Below, one piece after another: positions 13,079 through 20,885 of a stretch of DNA of 39,509 bases. The position numbers were made by a program, and so were the translations under genes. Position 1 is the stretch's first letter. Each line of letters begins with the position of its first letter. The notes below the pieces were generated by a model. It was given only the letters and a program-made list of their open reading frames with translations. It did not search any database and was not told the origin of the DNA. Source of the stretch: Chloroflexota bacterium (GTDB lineage Bacteria; Chloroflexota; Anaerolineae; B4-G1; SLSP01); NCBI GenBank assembly GCA_019873645.1, contig JAIOAX010000041.1, forward strand, positions 1-39,509, written 5' to 3'.

Positions 13079-15634
13079 ATGATGATAAACCAAACCTCAA
13101 ATCCTGTCGGCAAAAGCGTCCCGCGCGTGGATGCCTTTGAGAAGGTGACCGGCGCAGCGAAATATGTAGACGATATGGCCTTCGGACCGGGGTTGCTCTA
13201 TGGGAAAATCGTCCACAGTCCGGTCGCCCACGCGCTGATCAAAAAGATTGATGTGCGCAAAGCCCTGGCCTTGCCCGGCGTCAAAGCTGTCGTCACAGGC
13301 CAGGATAATCCCACGCGCCTGGGGTTGTACCTTAAAGATCGCTACATCTTCGCCTATGACCGCGTGCGTTATGTGGGCGAATCGGTGGCCGGCGTCGTCG
13401 CGGTCAGCGAGGAGATCGCGGAGGCCGCCGCCAAACTGGTGGAGGTCGAGTATGAGCCTCTGGAACCGGTCTTCGATCCTTACAAGGGCGCACAGCCCGG
13501 CGCACCGCTGATCCATCCCGACCTGGGAAAATACGAGGTTGTCAACTTTATCTTTCCAGAGCCGGGGACGAACATCTCTGAGCACTTCAAGCTGCGGAAA
13601 GGCAACGTTAGCGATGCCGGCGTCGCTGCGGATGTCTGGGCGCAGTGCGCGGCGATTGTCGAAGATACCTACACACTGCCGCAAATTCAGCACGCACCCA
13701 TCGAAACGCATGTCGCCGTGGCGCGTTGGGATTTGGATGGGCAAATAACCCTGTGGGCAGCGTCGCAATCGCCGTTCGCGCAACGTGATTTGCTGTCGAA
13801 CAGCCTCGGCGTGCCGCATGGCAACATCCGCGTGATCTCGCCCTACATCGGCGGCGGCTTTGGCGGCAAAGCGGGCATTTCAATTGAAGCCAATGTTGTC
13901 TTGATGGCGAAGGCGGTGAAGGGGCATCCGGTCAAAGTCCGCATGACGCGCGAGGAAGAGTTCATCGCCACCAACGTCCGGCAATGCCTGGTCGGCAAAT
14001 ACAAGGTCGGCTGCGACGCCGCGGGCAACCTGTTGGCGCTGGAGGTCGCGTATTACTTTGGCGGCGGCGCGTACAACGATTACGGCGTCAACATCGTGCG
14101 CGCGGCCGGCTATTCCTGTACCGGCCCCTACGATGTGCCCAATGTTAAGGGTGATTCGTACTGCGTCTACACCAATCATCCCATCGGCAGCGCCATGCGC
14201 GGCTTCGGCATGCCTGAAATCCACTGGGGGCTGGAGCAGGTGATGGACAGTCTGGCGGAAAAAATCGGCATGGATCCGGCGGATTTCAAGCGCCGCAACT
14301 GTGTCCGCACCGGCGACACAATTTTGACCGGCATGACCATGCCGCAGATTGACCTGGTCGCCTGCATTGACAAAGTCACCCAGGCGATTGGATGGTCCCG
14401 TAGAGGCGAGGCATTTCGCGCTTCATCCCCGGATGCCTCAACGCGGGATAAGGAAATGCCTCGCCTGAGCGAGGCATTTCGCGCTTCATCCCCGGATGCC
14501 TCAACGCGGGATAAGGAAATGCCTCGCCTGAGTGAGGCATTTCGCGCTTCATCCCCGGATGCCTCAACGCGGGATAAGGAAATCCCTCGCCCCCGCAAAG
14601 TGCGCGGCAAGGGCCTGGCGATTATGTGGAAGGCGCCCGCCATGCCCCCCAACCCCGGCAGTTCCGCCATCGTGCGTTTCAACGAGGACGCGACGATCAA
14701 CGTCTACGTCGGCGGACAGGAGATCGGGCAAGGCGCATTCACCGTGGCCGCGCAGATCGCCGCGGAAGCGCTCGGCGTGCCTTACGAATGGGTGCGCGTC
14801 TCCGCCAACCCCGTGGACACGAAGTACAGCCCCTACGAGTGGCAGACTGTTGCCAGCCGCCTTACCTGGTCAATGGGGAACGCCGTCAAAGCCGCTGCCG
14901 AAGAGGCGCGCCGCAAAATCCTTGACATCGTGGCGCAGTATTGGGGCGAAGACCCCGCCGATCTCGACATCAAGAACGGCGTGGTCGTCTCGTATAAGTC
15001 GGAACGCGAACAGCCGCTGCAAAAGATGGTCGTCTACGGTCTACCGAATGAGAATTTCGAGGGCTGGCAAGGCGGGCCAATTGTGGGGACCGGCAAATTC
15101 ATGCCCACCTACGTCACCGGCCTGGACCCGGAGACCGGCCAGGGAACGCGCGCTGTTGTACACTACACCGTCGGCGCGCAGGCGGTGGAGGTGGAGGTGG
15201 ATACCGAAACCGGCCAGGTGGACGTCCTCAAAGTCGCCAGCGCTTACGACGTAGGCAAGGCCATCAATCCCGACCTGGTGATGACGCAAATCGAGGGTGG
15301 GGCGGTACACGGGATGAGTTCCGCCTTTGAGGGCTTACGCTTCGATGACCAGGGCCGTCCGCTCAACGGCAGCTTTGTGGATTACAAGATCGCCACGGCG
15401 CTCGATGCCCCCCGCGAGATTCACGGCGATATCGTCGAGACGCCATTGGAAGACGGCCCCTGGGGCGCGCGCGGCGTCGGTGAACACGTGATGGTGCCCA
15501 CTGCGCCGGCCATCGCCAACGCACTGTATGCGGCTACGGGTATCCGTTTCAAGGACTTGCCGCTTTCGGCCGAGAAGATTTTCATGGCGCTGCATCCCGA
15601 AGGGCCGGAACTGAGCTGCAAGTTGCCGGATTAG
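13079..15634 (+). CDS. Molybdenum hydroxylase catalytic subunit (XdhA/CoxL-like) with in-frame repeat insert
   Basis: An 851-residue molybdopterin-binding subunit of the xanthine oxidase family. The a/b hammerhead domain (RVDAFEKVTGAAKYVDDM) is at the N-terminus. The cofactor motifs follow: SQSPFAQRDLL, PYIGGGFGGKAG (~residue 257), SAMRGFGMPE and GGQEIGQGAFT. The base-catalyst glutamate is E802 in WGARGVGEHVM. The active site is complete, so an aerobic-type hydroxylase oxidising an N-heterocycle or aldehyde is likely; the CoxL loop that marks CO dehydrogenase (AYxCSFR) is not seen. Residues ~443-505 are an extra segment of three 21-residue repeats (AFRASSPDASTRDKEMPRLS) between AIGW and RGKG, a loop in relatives. 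SD GGAGGA precedes ATG 13079. Confidence 0.9.
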   Translation: MMINQTSNPVGKSVPRVDAFEKVTGAAKYVDDMAFGPGLLYGKIVHSPVAHALIKKIDVRKALALPGVKAVVTGQDNPTRLGLYLKDRYIFAYDRVRYVGESVAGVVAVSEEIAEAAAKLVEVEYEPLEPVFDPYKGAQPGAPLIHPDLGKYEVVNFIFPEPGTNISEHFKLRKGNVSDAGVAADVWAQCAAIVEDTYTLPQIQHAPIETHVAVARWDLDGQITLWAASQSPFAQRDLLSNSLGVPHGNIRVISPYIGGGFGGKAGISIEANVVLMAKAVKGHPVKVRMTREEEFIATNVRQCLVGKYKVGCDAAGNLLALEVAYYFGGGAYNDYGVNIVRAAGYSCTGPYDVPNVKGDSYCVYTNHPIGSAMRGFGMPEIHWGLEQVMDSLAEKIGMDPADFKRRNCVRTGDTILTGMTMPQIDLVACIDKVTQAIGWSRRGEAFRASSPDASTRDKEMPRLSEAFRASSPDASTRDKEMPRLSEAFRASSPDASTRDKEIPRPRKVRGKGLAIMWKAPAMPPNPGSSAIVRFNEDATINVYVGGQEIGQGAFTVAAQIAAEALGVPYEWVRVSANPVDTKYSPYEWQTVASRLTWSMGNAVKAAAEEARRKILDIVAQYWGEDPADLDIKNGVVVSYKSEREQPLQKMVVYGLPNENFEGWQGGPIVGTGKFMPTYVTGLDPETGQGTRAVVHYTVGAQAVEVEVDTETGQVDVLKVASAYDVGKAINPDLVMTQIEGGAVHGMSSAFEGLRFDDQGRPLNGSFVDYKIATALDAPREIHGDIVETPLEDGPWGARGVGEHVMVPTAPAIANALYAATGIRFKDLPLSAEKIFMALHPEGPELSCKLPD
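14406..14594 (+). repeat. 63-bp palindromic unit, three tandem in-frame copies inside the molybdopterin subunit
   Basis: Copies start at 14406, 14469 and 14532, exactly 63 bp (21 codons) apart. Each unit begins GCGAGGCATTTC and ends with its inverse GAAATGCCTCGC (12-bp arms; the third copy ends with a variant, AATCCCTCGC). There is an inner inverted repeat CATCC-CC-GGATG. The inserted residues are low-complexity and charged, lie in a loop and keep the frame. No other copy was seen in this window. Confidence 0.95.
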
Positions 15635-15660
15635 CCCAATGTGGAATTAACCATAGAGAA

Positions 15661-15706
15661 CACAGAGGACACTGAGAAAGATCAAAAATTCTCAGTGTCC
15701 TCTGTG
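15661..15706. terminator. Perfect 18-bp hairpin between convergent genes
   Basis: CACAGAGGACACTGAGAA (15661-15678) pairs exactly with 15689-15706 around a 10-nt A-rich loop. It belongs to the CACAGAG palindrome family. It stands between the convergent molybdopterin-subunit and PHP genes, where it could end transcripts from both sides, although neither side has a strong U-tract. Confidence 0.65.
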
Positions 15707-15731
15707 GGGTTTAAAATGGATTCGGCCGAAT

Positions 15732-16337
15732 TTATGCTAGCGTGCATGCGCAATGGAAGGCGCCGGCGCGTAACAAACGCAGCAGGTGCGCCTCGTCCTC
15801 CGGCGCCTCGTCAAGACAATTATACGCTACGCCGAGCGATGGGGTGATGTGCGCGTCGGAGTTGCAGACGACCGGGAGGTTAAGCCGTTCCGCCGTCTCC
15901 ACAATACGCGGCCGATTGGGCGGCGCGACGTTGGTGGAACACCCTTCCAGCGCATCCGGCGGATAGTGCACGATGTCAATCGCAATCTCCGGGTGATAAC
16001 GGAAGGGGTGTGCCAGAGCGATCCAGCCACCTCGCTCCCGCACGAAGGCATGCAAGGTGGGATAATCCCAGGTGCGGGCTTCCAAAAGAGGGTCATGAAT
16101 CCCCAGAACCAGTAAATCCTCCTGCTCTGTGACGGTGATTTCGACTCCCCCAAAAATGCGGAACGGCGCATAGCGCTGATTCAGGGTATTCAAGTGCGCC
16201 GGTGATACAAGCCGCCCGTGATCGGTAAACACCATGGCATCCAGGCCACAGGCGATGGCCGCTTGAATTTGTTCTTCCTCCTTCGACTTGGCGCAAGCGG
16301 AACGTTCGGAACAGTGGACATGCAGGTCAATTTTCAT
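15732..16337 (-). CDS. PHP-domain phosphoesterase
   Basis: A 201-residue PHP-family metal hydrolase. Motifs in order: DLHVHCSE (residues ~4-11, H-x-H metal ligands), VFTDHGRL, FGGVEITV (metal-binding Glu), WIALAHPFRYHP and VCNSDAHI (D-x-H). These are the four PHP motifs that bind a trinuclear metal site. Relatives hydrolyse phosphoesters such as histidinol phosphate or 3',5'-nucleotide phosphates (RNase AM type). It lacks other domains. Start ATG 16337 has GAGGTGAGATAAGG just upstream. A promoter at 16386-16360 fits a very short leader. It is divergent from the exported fusion gene. Confidence 0.88.
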   Translation of the reverse strand: MKIDLHVHCSERSACAKSKEEEQIQAAIACGLDAMVFTDHGRLVSPAHLNTLNQRYAPFRIFGGVEITVTEQEDLLVLGIHDPLLEARTWDYPTLHAFVRERGGWIALAHPFRYHPEIAIDIVHYPPDALEGCSTNVAPPNRPRIVETAERLNLPVVCNSDAHITPSLGVAYNCLDEAPEDEAHLLRLLRAGAFHCACTLA

Positions 16338-16359
16338 CCTTATCTCACCTCAGACCGCC

Positions 16360-16386
16360 ATTGTACCACGTGCGAGAATATGTCAA
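16360..16386 (-). promoter_or_regulatory. Sigma70-type promoter for the PHP gene
   Basis: On the minus strand, TTGACA (16386-16381), a 15-bp spacer and TACAAT (16365-16360). Transcription would start near 16353, about 16 bases before the ATG. The spacer is shorter than the 17-bp optimum. Confidence 0.55.
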
Positions 16387-16400
16387 ACGAGAGATTAACT

Positions 16401-16429
16401 TTGCCCGCGAGTGAAATGTATGCTACAAT
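16401..16429 (+). promoter_or_regulatory. Sigma70-type promoter for the exported fusion gene
   Basis: TTGCCC (16401-16406), a 17-bp spacer and TACAAT (16424-16429). A start near 16436 gives a leader of about 148 nt before ATG 16584. It is divergent from, and only 15 bp apart from, the PHP promoter. Confidence 0.6.
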
Positions 16430-16583
16430 ATAAGAGCCGTACCTCACGCTCGATCTATCAACTGCATTTGTTCCCATTTTTCTCTGCTCCTTCTGTATCG
16501 TCGGTTCGCGGCTGCATAACAATCCGGCAGTGCAAGTTACTGTTTGCGCCACCAAAATCAGAGGGTTCACGAAAGGAGAGAAC

Positions 16584-19500
16584 ATGAACCGCAAAATCCG
16601 CTATGACCGGCTGGGTATAAGTCTGATAATTACATGGGTAGCGCTGGGACTTGGGATGTTGCTGTTCCGTGCGCGCTTGCCGGCCGTAGCCCGGGGAAAC
16701 GTTGCCCCGACAACGCCGCGCGAGGTGGTGATCGCTCTGGGCCAGGAGCCGGCGTCGCTGTATGTCTATGGCGATAGTTCATTGGCGGCGCAAACGGTGC
16801 GTAATGCGCTGATGGACGGCCCCTTCACCAGTGTGGATTTTGCACACCAGGCCACCATCCTGACCAAACTCCCCGACTTACAGGACGGCGATGTGGCCTT
16901 TCATCCGGTCACGGTGATGACCGGCAGCCGGGTGATCGCCGACGATGGGCAGGTGGTGACGCTCAATGCCGATACAATGTTCCTCGGTGTACGGCTCTGG
17001 CCTAGCGGCTGCCGCAGCAGTCGGTGCGCCGTTCTCTTTGACGGCTCGCCGTTGCAGATGGATCAGATGGTCGTCACATTCACCTTGCGCAGCAATGTCC
17101 GCTGGTCTGACGGCGCTCCGCTCACGGCGCGGGACGCGCTTTTTGGACAGCAAATTGCCTGTGATCCCGATACACCCGAGGCCAAGCAGTTGTGCGAGTA
17201 CACCGCCGCTTATAGCGCTGCCAACGATATGCGCACTGTGGTATGGACAAGCCTGCCGGGGTATTGGAGTCAAACGGCCAACCTCAACTTTTGGACGCCG
17301 CTGCCTTATCACATCCTTGGGGGGCAGACCGCGGCGCAAATCCTTGCCGGCGATTATGGCCGCACGCCGTTGGGATGGGGGCCGTTCCGCATGGTGGAAT
17401 GGGTTCAGGGTAGCCACATCACCCTGGAACGCAATCCTTACTACTGGCGGACGGGGTACCCCAAATTGGATCGGGCGACATTCCGTTTTATGAGCGATGC
17501 GGCAGAAATTTATGCGGCCATGCAGCGTGGTGAGATTCACCTGGCGTCGCAGACTACTTCTGTGGCGAACGATTATATCAACGATTTGCTCAATCCCAAT
17601 CCTGCGTCTGCGGTGCACTTGCTGTGGACATCCAGCAGTGTGTGGGAACACACGGATTTCGGGATCCTGCCCGCCGATGGCCGATATGCTTTCTTTGCAG
17701 ATCGCCAACTGCGGCGCGCTGTGGCGTATGCCATTGACCGGCAACGTATCATTGATGAGGTGTGGTACGGATTGGATACCGTGCCTGACGCTTATATCCC
17801 TGCAGCTCATCCACTCTATGCGCCTGCACTGATGACCTACCCCTACAGTTCTACTCTGGCAGCGGCCTTGCTCAGTCAGGCCGGTTGGATAGATACCAAC
17901 GCCAACGGCATCCGCGATAAAGATGGGCGTGAATTCGTCATTACCTATTCCACCACGACCGCCCCGGCGCGCATCCGGGCCGGGCAGATCATCTCGGAAA
18001 ACCTGGCAGCGGTGGGTATCCGGGTGAACCTGGATTTCCAGCCGGCCGGGACATTCTTCGCCGACGGCCCCGAAGGTCCGGTTTTCGGGCGCAAGTTCGA
18101 CCTGGCGAACTTTGCCTGGGGCGCCAGCATCGAGCCGTCCTGTGAGTTGTATTTGAGTTCGCGGATTCCGTCAGAAGAGAACGGTTGGGCCGGTAGTAAC
18201 GATCCCGGCTACAACAACCCTGACTATGACGCGGCTTGTGAACAGGCGCTGGCGGCATGGCCTGGAACGCTGGAGTATGTCCAGGGACATCGCGCTGCCA
18301 TGCAAATTTTATCTGAAGACCTGCCGATGCTGCCGATTTTCCGACGCCTCAAGCTGGCAGCGGCATCCACGGCCTTCTCCACCGGGCCGCGGCTTGACGC
18401 CCACGAGTTTGCCGAAACCTGGAATATCTGGGAGTGGGACTTGAACCTGCCGTCATCCTGTTACGTTCGCGTTTCGAGTCTGCCGGGCGTCACCTACTTT
18501 GACCTGCAGATGGCGATTGATGCGGCGCAGTCGGGCGACACCCTCAAAGTGGCCGGGACTTGCACTGGCGTGCAGGCGCGTCCGCGCCGCGACTTGATGG
18601 TGACCGGCGTGGTGACGCAGGTGGCCTACATTGGTAAATCCCTCACCTTGCAAGGCGGCTACACGACGACCAACTGGCTGCATCCCAATCCGACGGCCAA
18701 TCCTACGACATTGGATGCGCTGGGACAGGGGCGGGTGTTGTATGTGACCGGCAATATCAACGTCAACGTGGAGGGTTTGCATATCACCGGCGGGAACGCA
18801 ACCGGTTTGGGTGGGATGGCGTTGGGACAGGACGCCGGTGGCGGTGTGTATGTCATCACGGCGACCGTCAATTTTTACAATAACCGGGTTGTCGGAAATG
18901 TGGCCGCCGGCAGCGGCGGCGGTTTCTATGTGCACCGCAGTAACTCTACCTTGTGGCTTAACACAATTGCCTCGAACCAAAGCGGTTTGGGTGGCGGCGT
19001 CGCCGTGTATGCCGGCCAAACGACGCTCCGCCGGAACAGTATCATGGGTAACACGGTGACCGATAGTGGCGGTGGCGTGTATCTTTACTATAGCAGCGCC
19101 ACAGTGGAATACAACCGCATCCTCGCCAACACTGCGACGAACTACGGCGGCGGATTGAGCCTGTGCGGCGGCGCGCCGGTCCTTTTCAGCAATGTCGTGC
19201 GCTTCAACCAGGCCATGAACGGCGGCGGCCTGGATTTGAACCGCGTGGGTGGTGGATATACCAACAACGTGATCGTTGACAATCAAGCGACCGACGGGGG
19301 CGGCCTCTACGCGCGCGGCGCGACGGCCCACCTGCTGCATACGACGCTGGCGCGTAACGGCGGTAACGGCATCTATGTTACCAATGTCTCCGGCGCTTCC
19401 AGTTCGCTGGTCATGACGAATACGATCATGGCCGGCCATGGCGTTGGAATCAACGTCGCCGGAGGCAACGCCCTGACGGCCGATACCCTGCTCTGGCATG

Positions 19501-20804
19501 ACACGCCCATCACGATCATCCAGGCGCCTGCGGCGACGGTGGTTGTTCGCAACGACTGGATCGCCGATCCACGCTTCGACGCGGATGGCTATCACTTGCG
19601 CATCGGTTCGGCGGCGTTGGATGCCGGTTTGCCGTCGGCGTTGCCCCGCGATGTAGATGGCGACCCGCGGCCTTATGGAGCCGGGTTTGACGTAGGGGCG
19701 GACGAAGTGCCCTACGTGCAAGCGCTGCTGGGGATCGGCGCGAAGTTGGAATACAGCGGCACGACCGGCAATACGATGACGCTCAATGTACCACCCACTG
19801 CCGTCACTCGGACGCTCACCATCGTGCTGACCCAACTTGACCCGGAGACATTAGAGACGCCGCCGCAGTTGGCGAGCGGCGGGATCGCGCTCCAACTCGA
19901 TGCGTATCTGGGGGATGAACGGTTGGAAAATTTCATCTTTGAGAAACCGGTCACATTGACGCTCACCTATAGCGACACGGATGTCGCCGGCATAGACGAG
20001 TCCACGCTGCGGCTCTACCGTCAGGTGTGCGTGGGGCCGGAGGGCTGCACCTGGGAGATGGTCGGCGTCCGCCCTGGCGAGGGGCAAACATTGGACGCAG
20101 AGAACAATGTGCTGACGGCGTGGTTGAGAGGATTTACCCGCTTCAGGGGCATGGGCGCGGTTGCTCAACCGGCCTGGCAGCTCAGCAAGGCTTATAGCAG
20201 CACCTGGGTCGCCGGTACGCCGGTGACATACACCCTCACTCTCACCAATGTCGGCATGGGGGATGCTACCGCCGTTGTTCTTGAGGATGTGGTACCCAAA
20301 TATCTTAGCTGGACCAGCGGCGGCACGTTGTCGCTGGATCGGGTGCGCTGGACCTTCGAGGCGATTACGGCGAGCGGCGGAACCGCCGTCGGGGAGTTCT
20401 CCGCCATTCTGCCCTGTACGGCATCGCTGAATATTGTCAACGACAATTACCGGGTAGTCAGCAGTGCGCAGGAGATCACCAGCACCGTCGGGCCGCCGGT
20501 TAGCTTTATGGTTATTTCCCCAACGCTGACGGTCGGCATCACCTACACGCCGCTTGCGCCGGTCGCCGGCGACACGGTCTACTTCACGGCGACGGCGACG
20601 ACGAACGGGACGCCGTTGAGCTATGCGTGGAGCTTCGGGGGGACGGGATTGCATACAGCGCATCCGTATCCTCAAGCCGGGACGTATGCCGTCACATTCA
20701 CGGCGACAGACGGCTGTGGGTACCAACGCATGGCTACGGCGACGGTCAATGTGAAGGCGGCGGGACACAAAATATATCTGCCGTTGGTCATGCGGCAGAA
20801 TTGA
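16584..20804 (+). CDS. Exported fusion: peptide-binding (SBP family 5) + beta-helix + DUF11 + PKD + IYLPLV tail
   Basis: A 1406-residue protein with an N-terminal hydrophobic signal (LGISLIITWVALGLGMLLF). Residues ~45-610 match extracellular solute-binding proteins of ABC family 5: VVIALGQEPASLY, WSDGAPLTARDALF, GWGPFRMVEW, ITLERNPYYWR, RRAVAYAIDRQRIID. Residues ~625-1060 are a right-handed beta-helix of N-V-V / G-G-G-x-Y rungs introduced by LQMAIDAAQSGDTL. Residues ~1195-1300 hold a DUF11-type domain (GTPVTYTLTLTNVG), ~1312-1392 a PKD domain (YAWSFGGTG), and the end reads KIYLPLVMRQN. A binding protein fused to a surface-type beta-helix is odd, and no permease gene is nearby; a surface glycan- or peptide-binding role is inferred. 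ATG 16584 follows AAAGGAG. Confidence 0.85.
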   Translation: MNRKIRYDRLGISLIITWVALGLGMLLFRARLPAVARGNVAPTTPREVVIALGQEPASLYVYGDSSLAAQTVRNALMDGPFTSVDFAHQATILTKLPDLQDGDVAFHPVTVMTGSRVIADDGQVVTLNADTMFLGVRLWPSGCRSSRCAVLFDGSPLQMDQMVVTFTLRSNVRWSDGAPLTARDALFGQQIACDPDTPEAKQLCEYTAAYSAANDMRTVVWTSLPGYWSQTANLNFWTPLPYHILGGQTAAQILAGDYGRTPLGWGPFRMVEWVQGSHITLERNPYYWRTGYPKLDRATFRFMSDAAEIYAAMQRGEIHLASQTTSVANDYINDLLNPNPASAVHLLWTSSSVWEHTDFGILPADGRYAFFADRQLRRAVAYAIDRQRIIDEVWYGLDTVPDAYIPAAHPLYAPALMTYPYSSTLAAALLSQAGWIDTNANGIRDKDGREFVITYSTTTAPARIRAGQIISENLAAVGIRVNLDFQPAGTFFADGPEGPVFGRKFDLANFAWGASIEPSCELYLSSRIPSEENGWAGSNDPGYNNPDYDAACEQALAAWPGTLEYVQGHRAAMQILSEDLPMLPIFRRLKLAAASTAFSTGPRLDAHEFAETWNIWEWDLNLPSSCYVRVSSLPGVTYFDLQMAIDAAQSGDTLKVAGTCTGVQARPRRDLMVTGVVTQVAYIGKSLTLQGGYTTTNWLHPNPTANPTTLDALGQGRVLYVTGNINVNVEGLHITGGNATGLGGMALGQDAGGGVYVITATVNFYNNRVVGNVAAGSGGGFYVHRSNSTLWLNTIASNQSGLGGGVAVYAGQTTLRRNSIMGNTVTDSGGGVYLYYSSATVEYNRILANTATNYGGGLSLCGGAPVLFSNVVRFNQAMNGGGLDLNRVGGGYTNNVIVDNQATDGGGLYARGATAHLLHTTLARNGGNGIYVTNVSGASSSLVMTNTIMAGHGVGINVAGGNALTADTLLWHDTPITIIQAPAATVVVRNDWIADPRFDADGYHLRIGSAALDAGLPSALPRDVDGDPRPYGAGFDVGADEVPYVQALLGIGAKLEYSGTTGNTMTLNVPPTAVTRTLTIVLTQLDPETLETPPQLASGGIALQLDAYLGDERLENFIFEKPVTLTLTYSDTDVAGIDESTLRLYRQVCVGPEGCTWEMVGVRPGEGQTLDAENNVLTAWLRGFTRFRGMGAVAQPAWQLSKAYSSTWVAGTPVTYTLTLTNVGMGDATAVVLEDVVPKYLSWTSGGTLSLDRVRWTFEAITASGGTAVGEFSAILPCTASLNIVNDNYRVVSSAQEITSTVGPPVSFMVISPTLTVGITYTPLAPVAGDTVYFTATATTNGTPLSYAWSFGGTGLHTAHPYPQAGTYAVTFTATDGCGYQRMATATVNVKAAGHKIYLPLVMRQN

Positions 20805-20805
20805 A

Positions 20806-20874
20806 ACCACAGAGAATACGGAGGACACAGAGAAAGATCGAAAAGTCTTCTGTGATCTCTGTGCTCTCTGTGGT
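20806..20874. terminator. CACAGAG-family stem-loop between convergent genes
   Basis: Outer arms ACCACAGAGA (20806-20815) and TCTCTGTGGT (20865-20874), with inner CACAGAG/CTCTGTG pairing. It occupies the 81-bp gap between the exported fusion gene and the convergent cyclase-ATPase gene and could act on both. Confidence 0.6.
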
Positions 20875-20885
20875 AAACTCGCGCC

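Noticed and set aside
13097..15595. Long antisense frames across the molybdopterin subunit gene
   Set aside because: High-GC shadow frames; the plus-strand protein carries all family motifs.
13079..15634. Carbon monoxide dehydrogenase (CoxL form I)
   Set aside because: The AYxCSFR active-site loop is not seen; only the general xanthine oxidase family can be claimed.
18453..19835. 460-residue antisense frame in the exported fusion gene
   Set aside because: No recognisable domain and no ribosome site; it mirrors the glycine-rich beta-helix coding region.
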